Positions 33,371 to 42,088 are shown, counted from the stretch's first letter. The stretch is 63,120 nucleotides of DNA from Subdoligranulum variabile (GCA_004552305.1 SFOX01000004.1:1-63120), one strand, 5' to 3'. The notes: generated by a model not told the origin, from the letters alone. Numbers and translations: made by a program.

Positions 33371-34669
33371 ATGCGGGTAACATTTTATACCTTGGGCTGC
33401 AAGGTCAACCAGAACGAAACCGGCGCTATGGAGCAGCTGTTTGAAGCAAACGGCTACACCGTGGTGCCCAACGACGAGCCGGCGGACGTGTATGTGGTAA
33501 ACAGCTGCACCGTGACCAATTTCGGCGACCAGAAAAGCCGCAAATGGCTGCGCCGCGCCAAGCGCGAGAACCCCGGCGCTGTCACCGTGCTGACGGGCTG
33601 CTATCCGCAGGCCTTCCCCGAGGAGGCTGCCGCCATCACCGAGGCGGACGTGGTGACCGGCTCCGGCAACCGCCACGCCGTGCTGACCGATGTGCAGAAG
33701 GTGCTGAACGGCGATGCCGAGCGCGTGGTGGATATCCGCCCCCACGAAAAGGGCGAGCGGTTTGAAGAACTGCCGATGAACAAATTTGCCGACCACACCC
33801 GCGCCTTTGTCAAGGTCGAGGACGGCTGCAACCGCCGCTGCGCCTACTGCGTGATCCCCCGCGCGCGCGGTCCCGTGCGCAGCCGCGATGAGCAGAGCAT
33901 TTTGCAGGAGCTGCGCCGTTTAGCGGACGCGGGCTACAAGGAGGTCGTACTGACCGCCATCAGCCTGCCGAGCTACGGCACCGACACCGGCACCAGCCTT
34001 GTGGAGCTGATCGAAAAAGCCGCCGCCGTGCCGGGCATTGAGCGCCTGCGTCTGGGCAGCCTGGACCCGGATATGCTGCACGATGAGGACATCCGCCGTA
34101 TGGCAGCCGTCAAAAAGCTCTGCCCGCAGTTCCATCTGAGCCTGCAGAGCGGCTGCGACAAGACCCTGCGCGCGATGCGCCGCCCCTACACCACCGCCGT
34201 TTTTGCCGATATCGCCGCCAAGCTGCGTGCCGCGTTCGGCGCGGAAAACGTCAGCTTTACCACCGATGTGATCGTGGGCTTCCCCGGCGAAACCGAGGAG
34301 GATTTTAAAGCCAGTATGGACTTTGTGCTTTCGCAAAAATTCCTGAAGGTTCACGTTTTCCCCTATTCGCGCCGTGAGGGTACCCCCGCCTACGACTTTG
34401 CCGACCAACTGCCGGAGCACGAAAAGGAAGCCCGCAGCCGCCGTATGACCGAGGCGGTAGAATCCATGCGCGCCGAGCTGGCTGCCGGTATGCAGGGGCG
34501 CAGCGCCGAGGTGCTTTTGGAAACGCCGCTGTCCGCCACGCTGTTTACCGGCTACACTAAGCAGTATCTGCCGGTTCTGGTGAACGCCGCCGGACACGCA
34601 TCGGGCGATATTGTGCGTGTTGCTTTGGGCGAATGGGACGGCAAACGCTGCCGCGCCGCGCTGAAATAA
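33371..34669 (+). CDS. mtaB: tRNA N6-threonylcarbamoyladenosine (37) methylthiotransferase MtaB
   Basis: 432 residues. It converts t6A37 to ms2t6A in tRNA. The N-terminal MTTase cysteines are C10 (TLGCKVNQNE), C46 (NSCTVTN) and C77 (TGCYPQ); radical SAM cysteines C153, C157 and C160 are in DGCNRRCAYCVIPRARG. A C-terminal TRAM-like segment (MQGRSAEVLLE to DIVRVAL) follows. TLGCKVNQNET points to MtaB rather than MiaB. I chose ATG 33371 with RBS AAAGGA because the promoter sits too close to the ATG at 33347. Confidence 0.94.
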   Translation: MRVTFYTLGCKVNQNETGAMEQLFEANGYTVVPNDEPADVYVVNSCTVTNFGDQKSRKWLRRAKRENPGAVTVLTGCYPQAFPEEAAAITEADVVTGSGNRHAVLTDVQKVLNGDAERVVDIRPHEKGERFEELPMNKFADHTRAFVKVEDGCNRRCAYCVIPRARGPVRSRDEQSILQELRRLADAGYKEVVLTAISLPSYGTDTGTSLVELIEKAAAVPGIERLRLGSLDPDMLHDEDIRRMAAVKKLCPQFHLSLQSGCDKTLRAMRRPYTTAVFADIAAKLRAAFGAENVSFTTDVIVGFPGETEEDFKASMDFVLSQKFLKVHVFPYSRREGTPAYDFADQLPEHEKEARSRRMTEAVESMRAELAAGMQGRSAEVLLETPLSATLFTGYTKQYLPVLVNAAGHASGDIVRVALGEWDGKRCRAALK

Positions 34670-34723
34670 TGCCTGTTTGGCAAAAAGTGCGTAAAATCTT
34701 TTGCTTTTTACCAAAAAACGTTG

Positions 34724-34753
34724 CCGCGCCCCTTGCCAAGGGCGCGGTTTTTT
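34724..34753 (+). terminator. Terminator of mtaB
   Basis: Stem CCGCGCCC/GGGCGCGG, then TTTTTT. The hydrogenase promoter is laid over its right half. Confidence 0.85.
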
Positions 34754-34761
34754 GGTAAAAT
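34733..34761 (+). promoter_or_regulatory. Promoter of the [FeFe] hydrogenase gene
   Basis: TTGCCA (34733-34738), a 17-base spacer and TAAAAT (34756-34761). The -35 falls inside the loop of the mtaB terminator. Confidence 0.6.
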
Positions 34762-34844
34762 TTTAACAGGAGCGCCATTGCCCTGTGCTGACGCTCGACA
34801 GAGAGCATTGAGAGTAACTGTAAAGCAAAAAAGGAGCAAAAACA

Positions 34845-36368
34845 ATGAGAGGCATTTACACCCCCGTAACGGATATCCGTCGTAAGGTGTTCACCGAGGT
34901 CGCCCGTATGGCCTATGAGGTCAACGAGATGCGTGATTTCGAGTATCTGATGCGCGAGCTGCCCTTTAAGATCATTCCCGGTGAGGAAAAATCTTTGCGC
35001 AGCAGCATCTTTCTGGAGAGAGCCATCGTGTCCGAGCGTGTTCGCCTGGCGATGGGTATGTCCCTGCGTCCTCTGGACGAGAGCGTGCCTGCCACTGACG
35101 GTCTGAAGGAGAGCATCAGCGCCGACAAGTACTACGAGCCGCCGCTGATCAACGTCATCAAGTTCGCCTGCAACGCCTGCCCGGAAAAGATCATCAAGGT
35201 CACCGCCATGTGCCAGGGCTGCCTGGCGCATCCCTGCCAGGAGGTCTGCCCCAAGAACGCCATCAGCTTCCGCAACGGCAAGAGCCACATCGACCAGAGC
35301 CTGTGCATCAAGTGCGGCCGCTGCGTCAACAGCTGCCCGTACAGCGCCATCGTCAAGACCGAGCGCCCCTGCGCCGCCGCCTGCGGTATGGGTGCCATCC
35401 ACTCTGATGAGCATGGTCGTGCCGAGATCGATTACGATAAGTGCGTATCCTGCGGTATGTGCCTGGTCAACTGCCCCTTCGGCGCCATCGTGGACAAGGG
35501 TCAGATCTTCCAGCTCATCCAGAGCATCAAGCGCGGCGATGATGTCATTGCCATCGTTGCCCCCGCTTTCATCAACCAGTTCCCCGGTATGACCCCCGCC
35601 AAGCTGAAGGAGGCTATGCGCCGTCTGGGCTTCAGCGATGTGACCGAGGTTGCCATCGGTGCCGACCTTTGCACCATCGATGAGGCGAAGGACTTTATGG
35701 AAGAAGTCCCCGCCAAGATCCCCTTCATGGGTACCTCCTGCTGCCCCGCGTGGAGCGTTATGGCCAAGAAGCTGTTCCCCCAGCAGGCAGAGTGCATCAG
35801 CATGGCGATGACCCCGATGGTCCTGACCGCCCGCCTGATCAAGAAGGAGCATCCCAACGCCCGCATCTGCTTTGTGGGTCCCTGCGCCGCCAAGAAGCTG
35901 GAAGCCAGCCGCCGTTCCGTGCGCAGTGAGGTTGACTTTGTGCTGACCTTTGAGGAGCTGATGGGTCTGTTTGAGGCAAAGGAAGTCAACTTTGCCGAGC
36001 TGCCTGACAACCCCGAGGATGCCTTCCACAGCGCCAGTGCCGACGCCCGCGGCTTTGCCACCTCCGGCGGCGTTGCACAGGCGGTTGTCAATGCCATCAA
36101 GAAGATGGATCCCGACCGCGAGGTCAAGGTTGCCAGCGCTCAGGGTCTTGCCGAATGCAAGAAGATGATGACCATGGCCAAGGCCGGCAAGTACAACGGG
36201 TACCTGCTGGAAGGTATGGCTTGCCCCGGCGGCTGCATTGCCGGTGCCGGCACTCTTGCCGACCCTGCCAAGAGCATTGCGATGCTGAACAAGTACAAGG
36301 CAGAAGCCGAGATGAAGGTTGCCACCGAAACCCCGTTCCAGGATTCCTTGGATCTTTTGCACTACTAA
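34845..36368 (+). CDS. Monomeric ferredoxin-type [FeFe] hydrogenase, group B-like
   Basis: 507 residues, cytoplasmic; oxidises or forms H2 with ferredoxin. An N-terminal extra helical region (1-100) leads into a Cys-rich part (C109, C112, C123, C126, C131, C135) and two 4Fe-4S ferredoxin clusters (C154, C157, C160, C164; C200, C203, C206, C210). The H-cluster motifs are L1 TSCCPAW (297-303), L2 VGPCAAKK (C347) and L3 EGMACPGGC (456-464). The proton-relay cysteine C299 is kept. L2 reads GPC rather than the MPC of group A enzymes, which fits group B. No HydE/F/G maturases are in the window. Strong codon bias and a clear RBS (AAGGAG) suggest high expression. Confidence 0.93.
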   Translation: MRGIYTPVTDIRRKVFTEVARMAYEVNEMRDFEYLMRELPFKIIPGEEKSLRSSIFLERAIVSERVRLAMGMSLRPLDESVPATDGLKESISADKYYEPPLINVIKFACNACPEKIIKVTAMCQGCLAHPCQEVCPKNAISFRNGKSHIDQSLCIKCGRCVNSCPYSAIVKTERPCAAACGMGAIHSDEHGRAEIDYDKCVSCGMCLVNCPFGAIVDKGQIFQLIQSIKRGDDVIAIVAPAFINQFPGMTPAKLKEAMRRLGFSDVTEVAIGADLCTIDEAKDFMEEVPAKIPFMGTSCCPAWSVMAKKLFPQQAECISMAMTPMVLTARLIKKEHPNARICFVGPCAAKKLEASRRSVRSEVDFVLTFEELMGLFEAKEVNFAELPDNPEDAFHSASADARGFATSGGVAQAVVNAIKKMDPDREVKVASAQGLAECKKMMTMAKAGKYNGYLLEGMACPGGCIAGAGTLADPAKSIAMLNKYKAEAEMKVATETPFQDSLDLLHY

Positions 36369-36380
36369 TATAGTACAGTA

Positions 36381-36420
36381 AAGCCCGCGCCTTTGCGTAT
36401 TGCCAAGGCGCGGGCTTTTT
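36381..36420. terminator. Bidirectional terminator between hydrogenase and rlmH
   Basis: Stem AAGCCCGCGCCTT/AAGGCGCGGGCTT (36381-36393 and 36405-36417) followed by TTTTT on the plus strand. Convergent rlmH ends 5 bases to the right. Confidence 0.85.
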
Positions 36421-36424
36421 GCGG

Positions 36425-36910
36425 TTATTTGTGGTATTTCATTCCGGCGTTGATGGTGCAGGCGCGGTAAAGCTGCTCGGTCAGCACAAGGCGTGCCAAC
36501 TGGTGAGGTAGCGTGATGCGTCCCATACTGATGCGTGCCTTGGCAGCCTGCTTGACGCGGTCGTCCAGCCCGTGGGAGGAGCCGATAACAAAGGCGATAT
36601 CCCCTGCCCCGCTGCCCGCGCGCTGCGCCAGCATTTCGGCAAGCTCCTCGCTGGAGATCTGCTTGCCCTCCACGCAGAGCGCCACCAGATACGCTCCCTT
36701 GCGCACCGAGGCAAGGATGGCGTCCGCCTCCTTTTGCAGGGCTTTGGCGATTTGCTTGTCGCTGGCGTTTTTGTCCGCAAGGGCGGTTTCCGGCAGTTCG
36801 ATGATGCGGAAATTGCAGAACCCGCCCAGCCGCTTGCGGTATTCCTCGACCCCGGCGGCAAAGTAGGCAGCGTTCATCTTGCCGATGCAAATCAGGTCAA
36901 TGTTCTGCAT
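36425..36910 (-). CDS. rlmH: 23S rRNA pseudouridine(1915) N3-methyltransferase
   Basis: 161 residues, a SPOUT methyltransferase acting on helix 69 of the 23S rRNA in the assembled ribosome. Opening IDLICIGKMNAAYFAAGVEEY, SAM-binding GSSHGL and the terminal MKYHK are diagnostic. It follows walJ with a 9-base gap. Confidence 0.97.
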   Translation of the reverse strand: MQNIDLICIGKMNAAYFAAGVEEYRKRLGGFCNFRIIELPETALADKNASDKQIAKALQKEADAILASVRKGAYLVALCVEGKQISSEELAEMLAQRAGSGAGDIAFVIGSSHGLDDRVKQAAKARISMGRITLPHQLARLVLTEQLYRACTINAGMKYHK

Positions 36911-36919
36911 ACGCCCTCC

Positions 36920-37708
36920 TTAAAACTCAATGTACGGGCTGACCTCGTTGCGTTTCTGCGCTTGGATCAGCACATCGCGCCCCGGTTGGATGCCTGCCGC
37001 CAGCAGCACATTGTAGACGGTGGTCAGCGCCAGCTCCGGCGAATTGTTGGTCTGGCTCAAGTGGCACAGCGCAAACTTTTTGCAGCCGTCCTGAATCAGC
37101 TCCAGAATTTCGGCGGCGCAGGCCTTGTTGTCCAGATGCCCGCGGTCGCTGGCAATGCGCACCTTTAAGTAGTACGGGTACGGACCGCCGTGCAGGCTGA
37201 AGGCGTCGTAGTTTGCCTCCAGCGCCACAAGGTCGCAGCCAGAAAGGTTGTCAATGACCACCCCGGTCAGCACCCCAAGGTCGGTGGCAAGCGCCATAAC
37301 ACTGCCGTCCGGCGTGCGGATGCGGTAGCCGCAGCAGGGTACGTCGTGGCTGGTGGGAAAGCAGGTCACGGTAAAGCCGCCGATCTCCACCGTCTGCCCG
37401 TCGATGGCAGTTCTCTCCACCGCCGGGGGCAGCGTGCCGCGGGATTCCAGCATATCCAGCGTGTCGGCGCAGCCGTAGACCGGCAGCGGGTGCTTTTTCA
37501 AAAAGGTACCCAGCCCCGAAACGTGATCCGAATGCTCGTGGGTGATCAGGATACCGGCGCAGTCGCTGACGGGCAGCTCCAGCGATTTCAGCGCCGACAG
37601 CGTGGTGCGACAGCTTTTGCCCATATCCACCAGCAGATACTGCTGCCCGGAGCGAACCAAGGCGCAGTTGCCGGAGGAACCGGAGTATAGCGTGGTAAAC
37701 AGTGCCAT
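36920..37708 (-). CDS. walJ: Metallo-beta-lactamase fold protein WalJ/YycJ
   Basis: 262 residues, probable metal-dependent nuclease or phosphodiesterase. HEHSDH at 57-62 is the metal-binding signature; the later ligands are in SHDVPC, ATDLG and LEANYD. YycJ/WalJ is associated with the WalRK wall regulon and DNA repair in Bacillus. WalRK genes are not next to it here, but rlmH (in the same neighbourhood in Bacillus) is. Start MALFTTLYSGSSGN is the conserved one; a 28-codon upstream frame is rejected. Confidence 0.9.
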   Translation of the reverse strand: MALFTTLYSGSSGNCALVRSGQQYLLVDMGKSCRTTLSALKSLELPVSDCAGILITHEHSDHVSGLGTFLKKHPLPVYGCADTLDMLESRGTLPPAVERTAIDGQTVEIGGFTVTCFPTSHDVPCCGYRIRTPDGSVMALATDLGVLTGVVIDNLSGCDLVALEANYDAFSLHGGPYPYYLKVRIASDRGHLDNKACAAEILELIQDGCKKFALCHLSQTNNSPELALTTVYNVLLAAGIQPGRDVLIQAQKRNEVSPYIEF

Positions 37709-37773
37709 AGGGTTGTCCTCTTTCTTTGCGCCGTATCGGCATGGGGAAGGGTGCGGTATTGCCTTTGACGCAT

Positions 37774-37804
37774 AAAAAATGGGTCGCCGCAAAGGGTCGA
37801 CCCA
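37774..37804 (-). terminator. Terminator of murA
   Basis: Stem TGGGTCG/CGACCCA followed by TTTTTTATG on the minus strand, between murA and walJ. Confidence 0.75.
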
Positions 37805-37825
37805 AAAATGTTACGGATGCTGTGG

Positions 37826-39109
37826 TCAGATCGCGCGGGTAATGGCATTGCACGGTGTCTCAACACGGCGGATATCCGCGCCCAGCAGCTGCAATTTTTC
37901 TACGATATTTTCGTAGCCGCGCTCAATGTGGATGGTTTCGTCCACCTCGCTGATGCCGTCCGCCGAAAGGGCTGCCATAATCATGGCGGCACCGGCGCGC
38001 AGGTCGGTAGCACGCAGCGGCGCGGGGCGCAGCTTTTTGACGCCCTCGATGACAGCGACCTGCCCGTCCACCTGAATGTTTGCGCCCATACGCAGCAGCT
38101 CATCGACGTAGCGGAAGCGGTTTTCCCAGATGCCCTCGGTCACGATGGAGGTACCGTCCGCCAGCGTCAGCAGCGTGGTCATCAGGGGCTGCATATCGGT
38201 CGGAAAGCCGGGATGCGGCATCGTCTTGATCTTCAGCGGATGCAGGTCGCCCGTGCGGCGGATGCGCAGGGCATCGTCAAACTCCTCGATCTCGCAGCCG
38301 GCAGCACGCAGCTTGGCGGTGATCGGCTCCAGATGCTTGGGGGTCACGTTGCGCAGCGTCACATCGCCCTTGGTAATGGCAGCAGCCACCATATAGCTGC
38401 CCGCCTCGATCTGGTCGGGGATGATGGAATAATTGCAGCCGTGCAGCTGCTTGACGCCGTGGATTTTGATGACATCGGTGCCTGCACCGTGGATGTCGGC
38501 ACCCATCATATTCAAGAAGTTGGCAAGGTCCACAATGTGCGGCTCCCGTGCGACATTTTCCAGCACGGTGGTACCCTGTGCGGTGGCGGCGGCCAGCATG
38601 GCGTTCATCGTGGCACCCACCGACACCGTGTCAAAAAATACATGGCTGCCCACCAGATGATCCGCCTTGACGCGGATCTGCCCATATTCCACCGAGTCCT
38701 CTGCCCCAAAGGCGGTAAAGGCTTTCAGGTGCTGGTCGATGGGGCGCGGACCCAGATTGCAGCCGCCGGGCATGGCGACCTGACCGGAGCCGAACCGCCC
38801 CAGCAGCGCGCCAAGGAAGTAGTAGCTGGCACGCATCTGGCGCGACAGCTCGTTGGAAACCTCGGTGCTGTTGATGTTGGTGGTGTCGATTTCGTAAATA
38901 TTGCGGGTGACCATACGGATGCCGGCACCCAGCTCGCTTAATATCTGCAGCGATGCCATAACATCGCTGATGCAGGGCAGGTTTTCGATCAGGCATTTGC
39001 CCCCCGCCAGAATGGTGGCGGGCAAGATGGCGACCGCTGCGTTTTTGGCGCCGCCGATCACAACCTCGCCTGACAGCGGCTTCCCGCCGTGAATGACATA
39101 TTTTTCCAA
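37826..39109 (-). CDS. murA: UDP-N-acetylglucosamine 1-carboxyvinyltransferase
   Basis: 427 residues. First committed step of peptidoglycan synthesis, adding enolpyruvate to UDP-GlcNAc. K22 and N23 lie in GGAKNAA, and the PEP-binding, fosfomycin-reactive cysteine is C117 in MPGGCNLGPRP. RBS lies just upstream (AGGAGAGC). A paralogue elsewhere is likely in Clostridia but cannot be checked here. Confidence 0.96.
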   Translation of the reverse strand: MEKYVIHGGKPLSGEVVIGGAKNAAVAILPATILAGGKCLIENLPCISDVMASLQILSELGAGIRMVTRNIYEIDTTNINSTEVSNELSRQMRASYYFLGALLGRFGSGQVAMPGGCNLGPRPIDQHLKAFTAFGAEDSVEYGQIRVKADHLVGSHVFFDTVSVGATMNAMLAAATAQGTTVLENVAREPHIVDLANFLNMMGADIHGAGTDVIKIHGVKQLHGCNYSIIPDQIEAGSYMVAAAITKGDVTLRNVTPKHLEPITAKLRAAGCEIEEFDDALRIRRTGDLHPLKIKTMPHPGFPTDMQPLMTTLLTLADGTSIVTEGIWENRFRYVDELLRMGANIQVDGQVAVIEGVKKLRPAPLRATDLRAGAAMIMAALSADGISEVDETIHIERGYENIVEKLQLLGADIRRVETPCNAITRAI

Positions 39110-39181
39110 GATAGCTCTCCTTTGTGCTGCCGGCTGCCCACAGCCTTGTGCTGCACGGCAAAAATCGCTATATCCTTATAG

Positions 39182-39187
39182 ATTATA
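39182..39187 (-). promoter_or_regulatory. Probable -10 element of murA
   Basis: TATAAT on the minus strand. The best -35 is a weak TTTCAA 16 bases upstream. Distance to the murA start is 72 bases. Confidence 0.45.
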
Positions 39188-39218
39188 CACTATTTTTCCG
39201 GGTTTGAAAAGTACCGCA

Positions 39219-39254
39219 GGGCGAAAACCCGCAAAATGTTTGCGGATTTTCGCC
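39219..39254 (-). terminator. Terminator-like hairpin after M23 gene
   Basis: A 17-base stem (GGGCGAAAACCCGCAAA with a near-perfect partner) around a short loop, 8 bases after the M23 gene stop. It lacks a long T-run, so it may be an mRNA 3' end stabiliser. Confidence 0.55.
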
Positions 39255-39262
39255 CAAACGGC

Positions 39263-41044
39263 TTACATACCGGGGAAGAACTGGCGGGCGCTGATCAACG
39301 TGCCGCCGCTGTACACCTCAAAATGGCAGTGGTTGCCGGTGGAATTGCCGGTGGAACCCACCTTGCCGATCTCCTGTCCCTGCGACACAGCCTGACCCTG
39401 CGTGACGCCGATGCTGGACATATGCGCATACAGCGTGCGGTAGCCGTTGCCGTGGTCGATCTCGACATAGTTGCCGAAGGACCAATGCCAGCCCGCCGCC
39501 ACCACAGAGCCGGAATCCGCTGCCAGAATGGGCGTACCGTAGGGGGCGCAGATATCCGCGCCGCGGTGTCCGCCCGGCAGGCTTGCCCAGCGGCTGACAT
39601 AGCTGTATCCGGGTACCGGCCACATAAAGCTGCCGGAGCCGACCTGCGCCACCATACCGGTTTTGAGCTTGGTGCCGGTGACGGTGATCTTGTTCACCGG
39701 CGGCGTGATGACCTTGTAGTCCACCGCCTGGCGATCCACGGGTACACCGTCGATGTAGGTGGTTTCGTAGGTGATATCCGCCGTGCCTTCCACGCCGTCC
39801 TGCACAACGACCACCTTGCCGTAGGCGTACTCGGAGGAGGTGGAGTTTTCGGTTTCGTAGGCAACGGGAATCGTTTCGGTGTCGTGGCGCACGACCTTGA
39901 CCTGGAGCAGGTCGGCATTGACCGCACCCGTCACCAGCGTGGTGCCGGCGGGGATCTCCTGATCCAGCGTGAGCAGTTCGGGGTTGATCTGCGCCAGCGA
40001 GTCAAAGCTGACGCCGGTGGCATCCACCACGTCCTGCACCGTGTCGCCGTCCTTGGCAGTGTACTTGGTAAGCCCTGCGCCCGCATTGAGCGCCTGTATC
40101 ACATCGGCGTAGGAGCTGACGGATTTTTGCAGGAACACGCCGTCCACCATACGGATATCATGTACAAACCCGGTCGTCACCGAGGTATCCATCGGATCCT
40201 CGTAGGGGGCTTTGATGTTTTCCAGATAGCTGCGCAGATGGTCACCCTCGGTGGTGACAAACTGCAGCTCATCGTCAATATAGACAGCCGTGGCGTTGAC
40301 GATCTCGTCACTGGCGGTTTTCAGGATGGCGTTGGCGATCTCGCGCTCGGTCATCGTCTGCTCCGCCACTGCCAGCGTAAAGGTGGGGTTGACGTCCCAT
40401 TCGGTCTGGGCATCGTCGGTACCCTGCAAAAGGCGCTCTGCCGTAAGGATACGACCCTGCACATCGTCGCGGGCTTTTTCAAAGACCTGTTCGGTTGCCA
40501 CATAGCCGACGGTCTCGCCGTTGACCTGCACGTTCAGCACAAATTGCAGCCCCAGACCTCGGCGCACGACCACTACCAGCACCGCTGCGGCAAGCGCCGG
40601 CAAAAAGTAGGTCCCTGCCACCCACACCGTGGGCAGGTACCGCTTGACACCGCGGAAAAAGTATTCCATTTTGGCGATGCGTATGTCCTTGGGCTGCAGC
40701 TCGGTGTCGGATCGTTCCTCCAGTGTCTGCGGCAGCTCGCGGATATGCCGAAAGCCCGATGCAATATGCAGAAACGGGCTGAGCAGATCCTCCAGCAGGG
40801 TAAGCACGCCCAGCAGGAAGGGACGCAGGATCATCATCAGCAGGTTGCGCACCGTGACCACAGCGCCGTGCGCCACCGCCTTGACCTTGCGAGCCAGACA
40901 TACCAGCACATATTCAAACCAGAAGCCGATGCGGTACAGCAGATCGCCCACGGCGTTATCCACCCAGAAGGTGACAAGCCGCTGTTTTACGCCGGGCTTT
41001 TGTGTAGGGTGATCGGTCTTATGTTCCGTTTGCGTAGGGTTCAA
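39263..41044 (-). CDS. Membrane-anchored M23 peptidase with LysM and G5 domains
   Basis: 593 residues from a TTG codon with RBS AAGGAG. A long N-terminal part with two amphipathic or hydrophobic stretches (about 22-95) precedes a clear membrane helix (137-162). Outside the cell follow a linker region, a LysM-like repeat (TKYTAKDGDTVQDVVDATG), a G5 domain (QAVDYKVITPPVNKITVTGT) and a C-terminal M23 endopeptidase with zinc ligands in HRGADI and HCHFE. Likely cuts or remodels peptide cross-links. The organisation resembles SpoIIQ/DipM-type factors, but it is not one of these clearly. Confidence 0.88.
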   Translation of the reverse strand: MNPTQTEHKTDHPTQKPGVKQRLVTFWVDNAVGDLLYRIGFWFEYVLVCLARKVKAVAHGAVVTVRNLLMMILRPFLLGVLTLLEDLLSPFLHIASGFRHIRELPQTLEERSDTELQPKDIRIAKMEYFFRGVKRYLPTVWVAGTYFLPALAAAVLVVVVRRGLGLQFVLNVQVNGETVGYVATEQVFEKARDDVQGRILTAERLLQGTDDAQTEWDVNPTFTLAVAEQTMTEREIANAILKTASDEIVNATAVYIDDELQFVTTEGDHLRSYLENIKAPYEDPMDTSVTTGFVHDIRMVDGVFLQKSVSSYADVIQALNAGAGLTKYTAKDGDTVQDVVDATGVSFDSLAQINPELLTLDQEIPAGTTLVTGAVNADLLQVKVVRHDTETIPVAYETENSTSSEYAYGKVVVVQDGVEGTADITYETTYIDGVPVDRQAVDYKVITPPVNKITVTGTKLKTGMVAQVGSGSFMWPVPGYSYVSRWASLPGGHRGADICAPYGTPILAADSGSVVAAGWHWSFGNYVEIDHGNGYRTLYAHMSSIGVTQGQAVSQGQEIGKVGSTGNSTGNHCHFEVYSGGTLISARQFFPGM

Positions 41045-41065
41045 AACAAATTTGCTCCTTTATGA

Positions 41066-41112
41066 TACCGCACAATTCCAAGTGCCGCTCCGGCGGGAGT
41101 TGTGCGGCGTTG
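41066..41112 (-). repeat. Structured leader repeat, copy 1
   Basis: Read on the minus strand it folds as CCGCACAA ... TTGTGCGG enclosing GCCG-GAG-CGGC and a conserved CACTTGGAATT bulge. It lies in the leader of the M23 gene, directly before its RBS. A second copy is at 63024-63068. Confidence 0.6.
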
Positions 41113-41152
41113 CCTTCTCTGTTTTCGGGGCGCATTGCCCCACAAGTGCTGC

Positions 41153-41182
41153 ATTATAGCGCATCCGGCTGCCATTTGTCAA
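41153..41182 (-). promoter_or_regulatory. Promoter of the M23 peptidase gene
   Basis: TTGACA (41177-41182), an 18-base spacer and TATAAT (41153-41158) on the minus strand. The promoter lies inside the last codons of the upstream pseudouridine synthase gene and gives a leader of about 100 bases containing the structured repeat. Confidence 0.65.
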
Positions 41183-42056
41183 GCAGCCCCCCTGCGCCCA
41201 GCAGCGCCGCCATATCCGGCGGCAGCGGGCTTTGTACCCGTACCCGCGCGTGGGTATAGGGGTTTTGAAAGCGCATCACGGCGCAGTGCAGCGCCTGCCG
41301 GGCGATGTCCTGCACAGGTCCGCCGTACAGGCTGTCCCCCGCCAGCGGATGCCCGATATACGCCATATGCACCCGGATCTGATGGGTCCTGCCGGTGTGC
41401 AGCCGGCACGCCGCCAGCGTGTAGCGGTCCGTTTCGGCAAGGACGGTATACTCGGTCAGGCTATATTTGCCGTTCGGCGTAACGCACCGCCCGATGATGG
41501 AATCCCCCTGCCGACCGATGGGTGCCTCGATAAACCCGTGGCGCTGCGGCAGCGTACCCGCCGTGACCGCCAGATAGGTTTTTTCCGCCGAGGCTGCCAG
41601 CGCCGGGGCGGCAAAGGCATTCTGGGCGCACAGCACAAGACCGCTGGTATTTTTGTCCAGCCGGTTGACCGGGCGGAACACCCCGCTGCGTCCCTGCGTT
41701 TGCAGGTAATACAGCCAGCCGTTCGCCAGTGTGCCGTCCGGGTAGTTGAGGGTGGGATGCACCGCAATGCCCGCCGGCTTGTCCAGCACGGCGGCAAACG
41801 CATCCTCGTAGGCGATGTGCAGCGGGATATCCTGCGGCACCACATCGGTTTGCGGCTCCGGCGGCAGCACAAAGCTGACCGTCTGCCCGGGGCGCACAAT
41901 ATGGTCCGTATGTACCGGGGCGCCGTCGCAGAAAAAGCCTCCGCCGTCATACTTGACCGCCTTGATCAGCCCGGCGGTCAAGCCCTGTGTGCGCAAAAAA
42001 AGGTTCAGGCGCTGCGCCGGCATACCGGGCGCCAAGGTGTATTCCAGCTTGGTCAT
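41154..42056 (-). CDS. RluA-family pseudouridine synthase
   Basis: 300 residues. An S4-like N-terminal domain (1-70) precedes the catalytic domain with the aspartate in VNRLDKNTSGL. Motifs II and III (PIGRQGDS and RLHTGRTHQIRVHM) are intact. RluD-like proteins modify 23S rRNA, but the precise site is not set by sequence. Its 3' end doubles as the promoter of the M23 gene. Confidence 0.92.
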   Translation of the reverse strand: MTKLEYTLAPGMPAQRLNLFLRTQGLTAGLIKAVKYDGGGFFCDGAPVHTDHIVRPGQTVSFVLPPEPQTDVVPQDIPLHIAYEDAFAAVLDKPAGIAVHPTLNYPDGTLANGWLYYLQTQGRSGVFRPVNRLDKNTSGLVLCAQNAFAAPALAASAEKTYLAVTAGTLPQRHGFIEAPIGRQGDSIIGRCVTPNGKYSLTEYTVLAETDRYTLAACRLHTGRTHQIRVHMAYIGHPLAGDSLYGGPVQDIARQALHCAVMRFQNPYTHARVRVQSPLPPDMAALLGAGGLLDKWQPDAL

Positions 42057-42088
42057 AAGCGCCCCCTTTTTTGTGCCTAGGTTTCTTG

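Noticed and set aside
34557..36890. 777-codon minus-strand frame opposite the hydrogenase
   Set aside because: Antisense to the hydrogenase, whose cluster motifs are intact on the plus strand; the antisense protein is Gly/His/Leu-rich noise.
39236..41065. 609-codon plus-strand frame opposite the M23 gene
   Set aside because: Antisense shadow; the minus strand encodes LysM, G5 and M23 domains.
41066..41112. Intrinsic terminator reading of the M23 leader hairpin
   Set aside because: No T-run follows, and a second copy with different triloop is also in a leader; better described as a repeat.
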